NCBI GenBank assembly: GCA_030710605.1 | Contig: CP092875.1 | Coordinates: 66,464,311-66,528,310, forward strand | Source: Cordylochernes scorpioides | Taxonomy: Eukaryota; Arthropoda; Arachnida; Pseudoscorpiones; Chernetidae | DNA length: 64,000 bases | Reading direction: 5' to 3' | In this document: in pieces, positions 20,758 to 31,862 of the stretch | Numbering within the stretch: position 1 is the stretch's first letter | How the letters are laid out: each line of letters begins with the position of its first letter | Notes under the pieces: model-generated | What the model was told of the DNA's origin: nothing | The model's database searches: none | Seen by the model: only the letters and a program-made list of their open reading frames with translations | Translations under genes and position numbers: made by a program

Positions 20758-22509
20758 AAAGATAACCAACCAGTGTCGGAGAAATCACGCTCCAAAAACA
20801 AGATCTGAGCCGCACCAAAAATAAATAGACGGGAGGAAACGAGAATTTGAGACACCACGACGGAAGTGTAGTCCGCAGCGGATAAATTCGGCCTCTCTAA
20901 ACAAAGCGAAGCGCCCTCGTCCGATCTCCAATTTCATTCCCTCCCTTTTGCCCGACACACCCCACTTCCGTATCTCTAATTACAATGAGAAGACCCCCTA
21001 TTGAGGTCGACTGGGAACCTCACTATGCCACCGGTTTTGATTCCAGTTCGAGTCTACATATCGATTTTTACCAACCAATTACACATCCACGAAACAACAC
21101 CTAGAACTAACTCACACAACTCTTACACAACCGACTTCTAACATTTTTCACAACACACACACAAAGACAAAAAATTACACATAAAGGTTATATAGATTTC
21201 CATGTCTCCTGTACACAGCATAAAACGCACTTGAGGGCTAGAATCACGTTTTTCACCTAAGTGTCACTACAGATGAGACAAAAAATTTATAGGGCATAAT
21301 TGAGCAAGTAAAACATTTATAGGGCAAAATGGAACAATCAATACATTTAGATCAGGGCATGTAGATACCAAAGGGTTCCAACCAATACATCTTATTTTTC
21401 ATATCAATCATTTTTATTATTTTTTCTCAATTAAAAGTTAAATATTTAATCAATTTATCAATTTATTCAACTTATTACCACTTTTATCATTAATTATCAT
21501 TTTTTTTTTTCCCAATTAGTTTATATTATCATTTTTATTTATCAATTATCATTCTATTTACCACTTGACTTATATTGTCACAACTCAATTATCAACGAAA
21601 ACACTGGTTTTCGATTAAACTAAAAACATTAAATCACCCTTTGTTGTTGAAACCTTTTTATTTTTCATTTTTTTTTAAACACTCACCTTTGATTTCGTTC
21701 AACTTTTATTTTTATTTTTATTTTGATTTCTCACAAGCCCTAATAAAATTCCCTCGGTTTCCATTCCCAATTCCGAGCTAGAATAAGGTTAGGCATTTTC
21801 CTTTTTTTTTTTCACCATTCAACCAAGCACTCAACTTTGATTTCGCTCAAAAAACTTTTATTTTATTTTTATTTTTGATTTCTCAAAAGACCTTATGAAA
21901 TTTCCTCGAATTCCTTTCCAAAATTCAAGCAAAAAAGTAATTAGGCATTTTTCTTTTTTTTTCTCACCACTCAACCAAACACATTCAATTTTGATTTCAT
22001 TCAACTATTCTTATTTCATTTTGTTTTGATTTCAAAGCACCTTATGAAATTTCCTCGATTCCTTTTTCTCAGAATTCGAGTAAAAAAGTAACTAAGCAGT
22101 TGTCTTTGTCACCATGCAACAAAATATATTTCTTTTTCAACCAAACACATTCAATTTTGATGTCATTCAACTATTTTTATATTATTTTTATTTTGATTTC
22201 AAAGCCTTAATAGAACTCCCTCGAATTCATTTCTTAACTCGAGTAGAATTCGTTTAGGCGCATTTTCTTTGTTTTACCCACTATGTACCATAACATTCAT
22301 TGATTTCTTACAATTAAAAAATTTTTGATTTCTATTAATTATACTCAACCTATATCATCAACCCCATTCTATCTTACTTATGTCACCAGCAATGCTTGTA
22401 TATAGCCCCTCAATACCTACAACTAATTTTCCCACAAAATTATTTTTCATTTTACAGAATTCTCTCAGGCTAACCCCTTCTTGAATTCTTCACATGTAGG
22501 GGGCGCATC
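20758..22509 (+). other. 3' non-coding region of the non-autonomous element
   Basis: No env-like or other long ORF is present. It includes a four-copy imperfect repeat and ends in a G-rich tract, GTAGGGGGCGCATC, directly before the 3' LTR. That tract serves as the polypurine tract and is matched by GATGGGCCCC (reverse sense) in the two relatives. Confidence 0.7.
21680..22290 (+). repeat. 150-165 bp imperfect tandem repeat, 4 copies
   Basis: Units start CACTCACCTTTGATTTCG (21680), CACTCAACTTTGATTTCG (21828), CACATTCAATTTTGATTTCA (21980) and CACATTCAATTTTGATGTCA (22146). Each continues with T-rich sequence and CTTATGAAATTTCCTCGA-like text. They diverge from each other although the LTRs are identical, so the array predates this insertion. 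Confidence 0.8.
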
Positions 22510-23338
22510 TGTCATAATTTGTATATAATTAAATGCAACCCCGACCCACTATGTATGTATCATGTATGATTTTCAAAGACTTAATAAAGAACGAGGCAAC
22601 TGGAGGGAAGCAAGTAACATTAAGATATAGAAAGTAGATCTAAAACTGGCACGACTATTCTGGGCACCCTGTGTCAATATTGTAAGGGCAGAGACCGGGC
22701 GTCTCTAGTGACCGCAGAAGTTATTTTCGCCAAGATGCATTCAATACTTCCGGACAAAACAGGACGTGTCGAGTGACCAGAAGTTATAAAAGTTTGAGAG
22801 ACATCCAGTACTTCCGGCAAAAACAGGACGTGTCTAATATCCTTCGAAACTATAAGCGTCAAGACACCAAACACTTCCTGACGAAATCAGATATACCAGG
22901 CAGGGCACAGCTTTCACCAAAGGAAGCCGCCGGCCTATCAGAAGATAGCACCTTAAGTAGGTCAACCAATAGGGAAAGATCATGTGAGATCTCTCAACCA
23001 ATCAGAGAGAAACTGACTCGTGGTGTTAAATCGAAAGACAAGAATGGTTAGTAGTGATTTAGCTTCCAAGAAGGTGACATCTGCTCTAGACCTCTCTCCC
23101 TCTGCTCATCCCACAGCTAAGTACAATCACCGCCATGTGATCAACTAATTAATAAGTCAAATCGCTCAGTTCTTCTCAAGCTTTCTTTCCTCCAACCCGT
23201 TGCCTTATATTTCCAAACTCAATCACGTGTCCTGATTATTCCTAACTGTGTGCTTCACTTACCACTCAACGACTGCGCTTCAACCAATCCTCACCATTCA
23301 AATCCAACAACAAGGAACCCCGCAACGATATTGCCACA
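22510..23338 (+). repeat. 3' LTR of the non-autonomous element
   Basis: The same 829 bp as 16935-17763 shifted by 5575. Translated segments are identical. It is followed by the TATA duplication. Confidence 0.93.
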
Positions 23339-23342
23339 TATA

Positions 23343-24393
23343 TTTTCCAAACATTATTACAATATTTACCTTTTTATTGCGTATAACTGTAATTTATAAA
23401 TTTTCTAAAAAGAAATGCAAGTATTCTATTAAATCTTATGAAAACAAATTGAGGATAATTTTCGAAGTTCTTACAATTGTTCGAAGTTTGTTTCATCCTT
23501 TGGAAAATCAATCACTATTCTATTATCAATTAGCATTATCTGTCATTCATTACCTTTCATCATTTTAGGCGATAAAGGGAAATTAACCTGTGAGAATATT
23601 AGTTTAAAGTTATAGATTATCTTTCTGTGTTAATCTAATGCGTCTCCCAGGGTTCATTAAGATAAGAATGGTTGCTATAAATGGTTGTTACAATGGTTGC
23701 TGGTGTTAATTTTGAATATAAATGGTTAGATATAATGGTTAAAAATGGTTAATGCTTATAGAATGATAATTTCAAAAAGTATATGTAATATTGTTGCAAA
23801 TGTCGCCGTATGGATGAACTGGCAGTCGTGTACGTGAGGCGAGTGTTGATGATATTCCCACACGCGGACAACAAGAAGCAGAGGCAGGGCTAGATGTTAG
23901 CACATCGAGGGATCGGGGACAGCCCACGGGACAGAGGTAGAGGCCATGACACAAACCTGGATGCTTATCCCCGAGTCATGGAGAGAGAGAGTGTGTGAGA
24001 CAGAAGCCTTCTGCCGAGAAACACCACCTAGAACCATCTGCTGCTGACCCCCTGCCAAAATCTGTCCTGTTTACAGGGGTTGTCTATAAAGAGTCCCTGG
24101 GGGCCCCACATAGGCTGGGCGTTGCCATCTTCCTCCTCTCTCCCCAGCTGTCCCCAGCTGACCTCTCTTTGGATTTTTATTTAGATTTAACCATTTTTAG
24201 TTTAAATACAAATAAGGGTGTACAGGTTATATTAATAAAGATATAGCATATATACAAAATATGGGGGTGGTAGCAAATAGAAACTATACATTTTAATAGA
24301 AGGTTAGAATCTTTTAAGGTATCGGCTATAACTAAATAGAAGATATGTGACTTATACTAAAAGTATCATACAGTTTAAAATATACTATATATA
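23343..24393. other. Spacer between the two LTR elements
   Basis: 23343-23780 is AT-rich with many AATGGTT words (about 23670-23760). 23790-24250 is a GC-balanced patch starting TGTTGCAAATGTCGCCG, with no believable gene. It could be a solo LTR or other TE piece, but I cannot pair its ends. Confidence 0.4.
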
Positions 24394-24397
24394 TATA

Positions 24398-25208
24398 TGT
24401 AATAATGTGTTGAGATCCTGTCGACTCTCTGTAATATTGTTGGGATCCTTATCTGTGATTAGGGATCCTGTCGATTCTCTGTAATAATGCGTTGAGGTTT
24501 GGTAAGCCTGTTGTAGAACCTCGTCGACTCTCGCTATAAGTTGTGGCAACCGAGGGTCAAACCTGTAGTAACCGCGAGGGACAGTCAGGGGTGGAGAGTT
24601 TTCCAGTACCTCGCTGCACCTTGTAGGACCTTTAACAGTTCTCCCAAAGTACAGGCAGTCGTGGTCGAGGCAGAGTGGAAAACTGGGGATGTCCACACAC
24701 AAAAAACGAAGAGACACAGTTGAAAGAAAGTTCCTTGAATAGATAAAAAGCGAGCCAAGAGCAAAGATGGAGATAGGAGATTTCTTACTGTTTTACATCG
24801 TCGATGAGTTGGTGACAACCGGCGACAAGGGGTGACGCTGACCGGGACTGACTAGAGCTGAAAATGGCTGTTGCTACGTGGGGTCCTATTTAAACAACTT
24901 TTTTGGACTAGGAAGTGGACCAGGAAGTATTGCCTTTCTGCACGTGTCCGCAACTCGACTCTGGCAGCGGTCTGGGCTTCCATCTATCTTTAGAAGTTAC
25001 TTTGTAAATCTCTCTCTGGCTCTTAACTCAGTTTTTAATCTATTATATATTTTTATTTATTCATCCTCAGTACATTACATCTGGAGATACAAGGACACAC
25101 GTCAATTATGCGTATAATTAGTTGTAGTTTATAATTAGTTCTATATACAACATGACAATCTTGTTATAAAGATTATAATATATAGGGTTGTTGGTTTAAA
25201 TTATCATA
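24398..25208 (-). repeat. 3' LTR of the autonomous element
   Basis: Matches 31543-32353. It contains the 5' part of an ORF that in the other LTR continues into the interior. Three GATCCTGTCGA(C/T)TCTCTG words lie near its left end. CACGTG is present at about 24940. Confidence 0.9.
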
Positions 25209-27215
25209 GATGGGCCCCGTGAGTGAAAGGGTTTATCCGGGTTTAAGCGGGTAAAGCCTCTCTAACACAGGTAAGTAATTAAAATTTCTTTTAATTAATT
25301 AAAACTGTGAGGGTAAAGGGTTATAACAAGATGTTTATTTGGCTATATCTGAAAATTATAAAAATAAAACTTATGTTTAATTTAAAAGTTATGATATTCA
25401 TTATAAAAGAGAACTGTAGATAAAACCTTTGTTTGCTAAAAAATAATGATGATAAAAAATGATGTTCTAAAAGATTGTTGGCGGGCGTTGGAAAGGGTTA
25501 GGGGTTGAAGAATATGCAATTGTAAGTGTTGCACAGACAATCAAATACTGAGATCCAGGTGCAAAGCGAGGATATAGACTTGTGCGTCTTCCTAGGCAAT
25601 GTTTCACCTGTGATCCTGTATAAGGTTACAGTGCTTTGTCACAATTGTAGGGTTATTGGGTTGAAAAGTTGTTGAAGAAAAAGAATTAATATGATTGAAA
25701 GGGGTGGTAGAGCCATGTGGTACGTAGAATTGTTGTAGCGACAGTAGGTAGTCTGATTTGACTTGAAATCAAAGGTTGATTGTGGTCCGCTAGAGCTGAA
25801 AAAAATTGAAAGTTGAAAAAAGTGAACGCTCTGTGCATGCGTTGGTGATGTGTTCTGCGGATGATTGAAATAAACTTTTGAAACGTGTTCAGACCAAAAA
25901 GTCGAGACTTGTACTTCTGGGGAACGGTGTTTTCAAAGAGTTTGTTGAATTACGAAATCAAAAGAAAAATTGTCAAGCAGTACTGTCGTTTCTCTACGTG
26001 GATGTGAAGCAATGGCGGAGAGAAAGATAGTAGTGTAAAGTACACTGAAGTGGTTAGAGAAATAGATTGTTGTAAACGATTGTTGTATATGCCCGATAGT
26101 TGATGATAAACAAACATTGTCATATAATAAAGTAATTAAACAAAAATATAGTGAATAAAAAGATAAAAATGTGATTGTGGATAAAAAAAGTATAAGTGGA
26201 TAAGATCAAACATGTACTATATGAAAGATATAATAATGAATTAGTAAAATATAAAAGATATAATAATGAGAATTAGTAATATATAAAAGATATAATAATG
26301 AATTAAAAATGATTATTGAAAGAATTAACTGTTTTGCCATTGTTAAAAATAAAGTTGTTAAAATAATGTTGGAATAAAATTTGATTATAATTGAAAAGTA
26401 AAAAAAAATAAAAATAAAAATAATTATTCAAGATTTTATACAAAAAAAAAATAATATAATTAAAGGTTATTAATGATTAGATAAACAAATGGAGCAAAAA
26501 ATGTCTCTTTTGAAGAAAAGTTAAAAGAAAACAAAAATATTCGTTCCTGAAAAAAAAGAAAGGAACATATTCACACAATGTCTAGGTGTAGGTCCAAGAT
26601 TATTGGTGTCTTTAGTTTGACCTATGGGGAGGCAATGTGGTCCTATGTCGCTTTGGTCCGGTCTGAGAAGTTGGTCTTTGCCAGATCTTCCCGATTATAT
26701 TATGTGAGACCAGACGGGGAGAGATCTTGATTCTTAAAATTGGATGGTATTGACGAAGATGATTGTAATATATAACAATAAAGGGTTAACATTATAAAAG
26801 ATGGCGTTCTAGTTTAGAAAAAATATTCCATACTGGGCGTGAAAATAATGTAAAAGTTGTAAAACACACGATGATAATTGAAGATATTAAGTTTTATGAT
26901 ATTTCAATATTAAAATTCAAATTAATAAGTAAATTGGGTAATGATTGGTAAGTCAATTAGTTTTAGGTGCTACAATCTATCCGTCCTGCGAGTTGGATGA
27001 CGTGTCAGGTACAGGCGAACTGCAACTGGAGGTGTCATTTTAACATGGCGGTTTCCCTTTGATGCCGATATCCTTTGATGCCTACCGACATAGCTGGGTT
27101 GTTTATTTACGTAGGCGGTCCTTTGTTGCCGACCCTTTGTTACCGACTGGCACATGATCCCATGTCTGGCTGGAAGAAAATTCCTCTGCCTCCACTCTGG
27201 CAGTTTGTTTCTAGC
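25209..27215 (-). other. 3' non-coding region of the autonomous element
   Basis: 2 kb without a long ORF; there is no envelope gene. GATGGGCCCC next to the LTR is the counterpart of the G-rich tract in the relatives. The stretch 25200-25640 is homologous to 63455-63900 (GGGCGTT(A/G)GAAAGGGTT; CCTAGGC(A/C)ATGTTTCAC; GGTTACAGT). Short CCTTTG(A/T)TGCCGA repeats sit at 27055-27140. Confidence 0.65.
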
Positions 27216-30200
27216 CTAATTGAAAATACTGGGATTTAAATGTAAAAAAGGCTGTGAGCTTGTAGGCGGTATAATTCGGAATAATTGTTTTTCAAAGATA
27301 TCTGGAGTCAAATGATTGAATTCAATGAAATATACATCTTGAGGCAATCGCTGTGGGTGTTGAACGAATCGGAGCTGTGGAGGTGTTATGTACAACACAT
27401 CCTCTGTGTAATATTTTAATTTATTGACATGTATGGTGTCACTATCTCTATTGAGTGGCTGATTTGGGCGATCGATTCGAACGACATTGGGTGAAATAAT
27501 TTGAATTATTTTGTAGGGTCCAGTAAAATATGGTGCTAATTTACCTGTGTCGGGATGTCTGTAATTTTTTACCAAAACAAGGTCATTCTCTTCGAAATGT
27601 GGTGTTCTGTGCTGCTTATCAAATGTTTCTTTATCTTTTTTATGTTTATTTTGAGTACGAGAGTTTGCTATCTCTCGAGCTATTTTTATCTCGGGATATG
27701 GGTTCAGATGAGTTCTTAGATCTGGGGGGATAACATTGAACATTAAGTAGGTAGGTGGAAAACTTGTGACAGAATGGGGTGTGTTATTGTACGTCTGAGT
27801 GACGCGTTTAACTAGTTGAGTCCAGGAAGCTTTCGGATTTTCTAGATAAGCTAGTCTGAGCTTGCCTGTAATGGTCGCATTTAAGCGTTCTATTAAACCG
27901 TTTGCTTGTGGATTATTGCTGGTAGTTAGTAGAGGTTGTATACCATGCATTATTAGAAATTTACGGAATTTTTCTGAGGTAAAAGCAGGCGCTCTGTCAG
28001 ATAACAGACGTTTTGGAGATCCTTGCTGTAGTACAGTCTTGAGGGTTTGAATGTACGTTAGGGTACTGGTGGACTTTGATGGAAAGGTCCAAGCATATCG
28101 CGTTAAATGATCCACTATTACGTGTAGATAGGTCTTGGAGTGTCCATATTTCGAAAATCCAGCTATGGTATCTATAGAGATTAAGTCGAATGGTTGTTGA
28201 GGTGGTGGAATTTGTCCGAGGGCACCATAGGGTTTTCCTTTGGGCCTTTTAATGATTTGGCAGGTGTGACACGACCTGACAAATTTTTCTATAGATTTAG
28301 AGATACCTTTCCAGTAGTACTGGGTAGCAATTATGCGGGTCATCTGAGAGATGCCTGGGTGGTTATACTTTTGGTGAACTTTGTTCATGAGAGAATGTTG
28401 CAGGGTTTCGGGAATTATTATTTTAGTTACACCTTTTCGGGTAATGGTATGTAAGCCGTTTGTATCAATGTTGAAGGGGGATGCTGTTGGTTGATGCTGT
28501 TTTATAATATCAGTACTGATAAATCCTACAAAGGGGTTTCTTGAGAGTAAATCTGCCTCATACTGTTGACTGCCTTTGATGTAGTGTATTTCGTAATTAT
28601 AGGTAGATAGTCTCAGGCTCCATCTAAATAGTCGGCCTGACGGATTTTTTATAGTTTTAAGCCATTGTAAAGCTTGATGGTCTGTGTATATGGTGAATTT
28701 TATACCGGTGAGGTATATTCGGAATTTGTCTACACTTTCGACGATGGCGAGGCACTCAAGTTCGGAAACGGTGTAGTTTCTCTCATGTGCCCTAAGGGCG
28801 CGGCTAAAATATTGCACAGGATGTATTTGTCCGTCTGGGTGTACCTGTTTGAGTATGCCGGCAATCCCTTGGGTGGATGCGTCGCAATAAAGGCGGCATG
28901 GTAAACCGACTTGATACAAGTGTAGTACTGGTTTACTGGTTAAACTCTCTTTGAGAGTGATGAAAGCTTGTTGACAGTCTGTGTTCCAATTCCATTTTAC
29001 ATCCTTTTTAAGTAGTTTATTTAAAGGTGCTCGTAAGCGGGCATAATCTGCTATAAACTTATTATAAACGTTTACTGCTCCTAAAAATGATTGTAGTGTT
29101 TTTTGATTGTTAGGTGTTTTTATGGCATTTATAGTATCAAGGTTGCGCGTCTGCGGTGCATAAGTACCTGCGGTAACAGTGTATCCTAAGAAATCTATTT
29201 TTGTTTTAAAAAATGAACATTTATTATAATTAAGTTTGATGTTTTCGTGTTGACACACTGTTAGAAATTGTTGTAGGTGTTGTAGATGATCCTCTAGGGT
29301 GTCAGAAAAAATAATGAAATCGTCGAAGTAATGGGTAACAAAATTTAGTTTATATTTTTGCATGACCTGGTTTATGGCACGATGGTATATCTGTGGTGAA
29401 TTTTTAAATCCGTAAGGAAGTCTACAAAATTCGTACTGACTATCTAACGTCACGAAAGCTAGTAGATTACGTGAGTTAGGTTCTATTTCCACTTGCCAAT
29501 ATGCGGATGCTATATCTACAGAAGAGTAATATTTGGCTTTTGACAATTTGTCAAGAATGGTTTCTATTAAGGGTAAAGGATGTACGTCTGGCGCGATGAT
29601 TTCATTAAGTTTTCTGTAATCAATACAGAAACGCTTCGTTTGGTCACGTTTGGTAACAAGCGTTATGGGACTGGCATAAGGTGAAACTGACGGGGCAATG
29701 ATTCCATATTGGAGCATTTGTTCTATTTGGGTTTGTATTTCTTGTTGGTCGTGTAGTGGCACTCTATATGGGCGTAATGCTATTATTTTATCTGTGGTGG
29801 TATTGATTTTTACCGGTGGTATGTTCAATTTGGGCACATTGTATTTATTAGTAGAGAACACTTGTGAGAATTCATATAGAATTCGGTGGAGTTCGTGTGG
29901 ACAATGTTCTAACTGAGGTGCCGCATTAGAAGGTATAGAAATCTCAATATCATGGGTAGGAGATATAGGGGGTGAACATATAATTGGAGTAGAGTCCGCC
30001 ACGTGTAAACAGGACTGGTGCGAGGGGAAAGTGGTAAACATATCAGTTTCCCTCGGTTGAGTGGAACATAAATCCTGTTTGCACTTGGTGAACTTATAGA
30101 CATTCGTTGGGAGAGCATCATTATTTTGATAAATTTGGAGATTATTAAAATCTATAATTAATTTAAATATTTTAAGGGTATTAATAGATAAAATACCAAA

Positions 30201-30491
30201 AGGTAGTGAAGCTTCTACTATAAAAAATTTTAGTTTTTGGGTGAGGTTACCGATTTTAAGTTTTAAAAAAATATATCCAAGGGTATTTACATTGTGGGCT
30301 ATTGCATTTATAGTTAAACTGTATTGATGGATAATAATTTTATATGGTAATCTATTTTCTATGGTTCTTAAAATATCTAAGTTAAGTAGGTTTATAGATG
30401 CTCCCGTGTCTATTAAAAAGGGCAAGTTTACATTTGGTGACAATTCAGTCCATATTATTAATTGTTCAACGAAAATAAGTTTCAGGTTTTC
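27216..30491 (-). CDS. pol: Pol polyprotein: protease, RT, RNase H, integrase
   Basis: The frame opens after a TAG near 30492 and runs to 27216; residues are counted from 30443. Domains in order: protease with LIDTGAS (D12-T13-G14); RT with FCIDYRKLNEI, SSVDIASAYWQVEI and the catalytic YFDD (372-375, Phe in place of the common Leu/Ile/Val); RNase H with D521 in YCDAS, SELECLA, TDHQAL and EADLLSR; integrase with an HHCC finger (NHPGISQM...SCHTCQ) and D758, D816, E852, which is DD35E spacing; and a C-terminal GPYKI module. All catalytic residues are present and there is no stop. It lacks its own strong start and is best made by +1 frameshift from gag. Confidence 0.95.
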   Translation of the reverse strand, partial: ENLKLIFVEQLIIWTELSPNVNLPFLIDTGASINLLNLDILRTIENRLPYKIIIHQYSLTINAIAHNVNTLGYIFLKLKIGNLTQKLKFFIVEASLPFGILSINTLKIFKLIIDFNNLQIYQNNDALPTNVYKFTKCKQDLCSTQPRETDMFTTFPSHQSCLHVADSTPIICSPPISPTHDIEISIPSNAAPQLEHCPHELHRILYEFSQVFSTNKYNVPKLNIPPVKINTTTDKIIALRPYRVPLHDQQEIQTQIEQMLQYGIIAPSVSPYASPITLVTKRDQTKRFCIDYRKLNEIIAPDVHPLPLIETILDKLSKAKYYSSVDIASAYWQVEIEPNSRNLLAFVTLDSQYEFCRLPYGFKNSPQIYHRAINQVMQKYKLNFVTHYFDDFIIFSDTLEDHLQHLQQFLTVCQHENIKLNYNKCSFFKTKIDFLGYTVTAGTYAPQTRNLDTINAIKTPNNQKTLQSFLGAVNVYNKFIADYARLRAPLNKLLKKDVKWNWNTDCQQAFITLKESLTSKPVLHLYQVGLPCRLYCDASTQGIAGILKQVHPDGQIHPVQYFSRALRAHERNYTVSELECLAIVESVDKFRIYLTGIKFTIYTDHQALQWLKTIKNPSGRLFRWSLRLSTYNYEIHYIKGSQQYEADLLSRNPFVGFISTDIIKQHQPTASPFNIDTNGLHTITRKGVTKIIIPETLQHSLMNKVHQKYNHPGISQMTRIIATQYYWKGISKSIEKFVRSCHTCQIIKRPKGKPYGALGQIPPPQQPFDLISIDTIAGFSKYGHSKTYLHVIVDHLTRYAWTFPSKSTSTLTYIQTLKTVLQQGSPKRLLSDRAPAFTSEKFRKFLIMHGIQPLLTTSNNPQANGLIERLNATITGKLRLAYLENPKASWTQLVKRVTQTYNNTPHSVTSFPPTYLMFNVIPPDLRTHLNPYPEIKIAREIANSRTQNKHKKDKETFDKQHRTPHFEENDLVLVKNYRHPDTGKLAPYFTGPYKIIQIISPNVVRIDRPNQPLNRDSDTIHVNKLKYYTEDVLYITPPQLRFVQHPQRLPQDVYFIEFNHLTPDIFEKQLFRIIPPTSSQPFLHLNPSIFN

Positions 30492-31458
30492 CTACAGTTG
30501 AGCTGCTCGCGGGGCTTGCAGAGTCGTCTTGGCTTGCAGCTTGGACTTGGGGAACATGGCTCGGAGGTTGGACCTTGGGCTGGGTGTGGGTACCACGTTT
30601 TGGTACAGTGGTTGTGTGTGGTCGGGCGCTGTAGACTGGGCGTGTTTGGTCCCGTGGGAACCGTTGTACACACTGGGAGTGCCAGTGCATGGCATTGCAA
30701 TACTTGCAAGGCGAGGGGGGAGGTGTAACTGGGTATGTTACACGTGATGGCCGCTGGCTGTTGTACCGCGGTGGTGGGTTGTGGTAGGTGGGGTGTGGAG
30801 CCTTGTCTACTTGGCGCTGGTTCACTGCACTGGTGGCACACTGAGTTATTCTTGACACTAGGTCGAACCATTCCTTAATGGTGTTTGGCTGCACAGTTGC
30901 GACTAATCGCTGGTCTGCGACGGGTAGTCCGTCGGTCAGAGATTCAATTAAAATGTCGGCGGGTAGGTCGAGTTTCATACCCATAACAGTTTTGTTTTGG
31001 TAGTAGTTTTCTAGGGACATTTGGGGTGTCATTTTGATTGCCAAAAAGCGTGCAAACGACGCTTCTGTCGTTGCTGGGAATAAGTCTATCAATCTCTGGC
31101 GGGCTTCAATATAATATAACCTATCTAACCGTAGGCTTCGGAAATATTGGAGGGGCTTACCTTGTAGATAGCAGGGTAATTTGCGTAGGCGATCTGTGTA
31201 GGTCAGTTCAGTTCGGTCTGCTTGGACATCGAAGTTGTCGAAAAAGCTTTGGGCTTCAAAAGTACCATCGTATGGACTTACGTCTATCTCCCTAGGAGAT
31301 CGGGCTACTAGTAACTTACTCAGGGCATCGGCGATCTGTGTCAGTGGGTCTGCGGAGGTATCTTGGGGCGGCGCCGTTTCCTCCTCTTCCAATGTCGTTT
31401 CTTGTTTGGGGATAGTTTGTTCGGCTGTATCGTTGGACGGGTTGGTTTGCTCCTCCAT
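30466..31458 (-). CDS. gag: Gag of the autonomous element (330 codons)
   Basis: It starts ATG at 31458 (MEEQTNPSNDTAEQTIPKQ) and ends TGA at 30466-30468. An acidic N-terminus is followed by a capsid-like helical region (ARSPREIDVSPYDGTFEAQ, then SFFDNFDVQADRTELTYTDR, then LRKLPCYLQGKPLQYFRSL). A Pro/Gln/Arg-rich tail carries one zinc knuckle, C-K-Y-C-N-A-M-H-W-H-S-Q-C. Its spacing (CX2CX3HX4C) is one residue shorter than usual, or CX2CX5HX2C if the second His binds. Gag forms particles and packages RNA. The upstream 173-codon ORF overlaps its first 118 bp in another frame. Confidence 0.9.
   Translation of the reverse strand: MEEQTNPSNDTAEQTIPKQETTLEEEETAPPQDTSADPLTQIADALSKLLVARSPREIDVSPYDGTFEAQSFFDNFDVQADRTELTYTDRLRKLPCYLQGKPLQYFRSLRLDRLYYIEARQRLIDLFPATTEASFARFLAIKMTPQMSLENYYQNKTVMGMKLDLPADILIESLTDGLPVADQRLVATVQPNTIKEWFDLVSRITQCATSAVNQRQVDKAPHPTYHNPPPRYNSQRPSRVTYPVTPPPSPCKYCNAMHWHSQCVQRFPRDQTRPVYSARPHTTTVPKRGTHTQPKVQPPSHVPQVQAASQDDSASPASSSTVGKPETYFR
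30469..30474 (-). promoter_or_regulatory. Candidate +1 frameshift site TTT_CGT before the gag stop
   Basis: Minus-strand gag frame reads ACT TAT TTT CGT TGA. A +1 slip on TTT gives GTT GAA CAA, which is the pol frame. Overlap of the two frames is only about 26 nt (30466-30491), so the shift must occur here. The stop codon one codon downstream could add a pause. Confidence 0.65.
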
Positions 31459-31862
31459 CTTGCTTCTTGGCTCTTTTCTATCTGGACAGTTTTTACCTTC
31501 TTCGTTGTGGTCTCCTTCGTTGTGGTAATCCTGTCGACTATCTGTAATAATGTGTTGAGATCCTGTCGACTCTCTGTAATATTGTTGGGATCCTTATCTG
31601 TGATTAGGGATCCTGTCGATTCTCTGTAATAATGCGTTGAGGTTTGGTAAGCCTGTTGTAGAACCTCGTCGACTCTCGCTATAAGTTGTGGCAACCGAGG
31701 GTCAAACCTGTAGTAACCGCGAGGGACAGTCAGGGGTGGAGAGTTTTCCAGTACCTCGCTGCACCTTGTAGGACCTTTAACAGTTCTCCCAAAGTACAGG
31801 CAGTCGTGGTCGAGGCAGAGTGGAAAACTGGGGATGTCCACACACAAAAAACGAAGAGACAC
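31341..31862 (-). CDS. ORF that starts inside the 5' LTR and overlaps gag
   Basis: 173 codons from ATG 31862. The first 107 or so are encoded in the LTR and the rest in the leader and out of frame over gag. The LTR part looks protein-like: RGYYRFDPRLPQLIARVDEV followed by LQQAYQTSTHYY. The segment overlapping gag (Lys/Arg-rich) is probably only a shadow. The LTR of the third element has a related stretch in the same sense (LPPRLHGRVDIEVRLA near 62700-62760). It may be an upstream ORF, a gag leader or chance. The LTR copy at 24385-24717 ends shortly after the LTR. Confidence 0.4.
   Translation of the reverse strand: MSLRFLCVDIPSFPLCLDHDCLYFGRTVKGPTRCSEVLENSPPLTVPRGYYRFDPRLPQLIARVDEVLQQAYQTSTHYYRESTGSLITDKDPNNITESRQDLNTLLQIVDRITTTKETTTKKVKTVQIEKSQEARWRSKPTRPTIQPNKLSPNKKRHWKRRKRRRPKIPPQTH
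31528..31543 (-). other. Primer-binding region without the usual TGG
   Basis: In element sense the LTR ends ATTATTACA and the interior starts GATAGTCGACAGGATTACC. The non-autonomous relative has AAGTCGACAGATTC 7 bp after its LTR. AGTCGACAG is shared, but neither starts with TGG, so the primer may not be a tRNA 3' end. The same junction text occurs twice inside the LTR (31560, 31608). Confidence 0.4.

Larger units (their letters stand above)
16935..23338 (+). mobile_element. Non-autonomous gypsy-type LTR retrotransposon (6404 bp)
   Basis: Two 829-bp direct repeats, offset 5575 bp, both start TGTCATAATT and end ATTGCCACA. Every ORF I could compare between them is identical, so the insertion is recent. 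The 4-bp target duplication is TATA (16931-16934 and 23339-23342). The interior holds a short gag-like ORF, a chimeric pol-like ORF, and a T-rich 3' region with tandem repeats. No RT or integrase core is present, so it must have been moved in trans; its relative at 24398-32353 is the obvious type of helper. Confidence 0.9.

Noticed and set aside
23790-24250. Solo LTR or small gene
   Set aside because: The composition changes, but no matching second copy, target duplication or domain could be found. Left unassigned.
27530-30121. Plus-strand and other-frame ORFs
   Set aside because: They lie antisense or out of frame within the intact pol gene on the minus strand.
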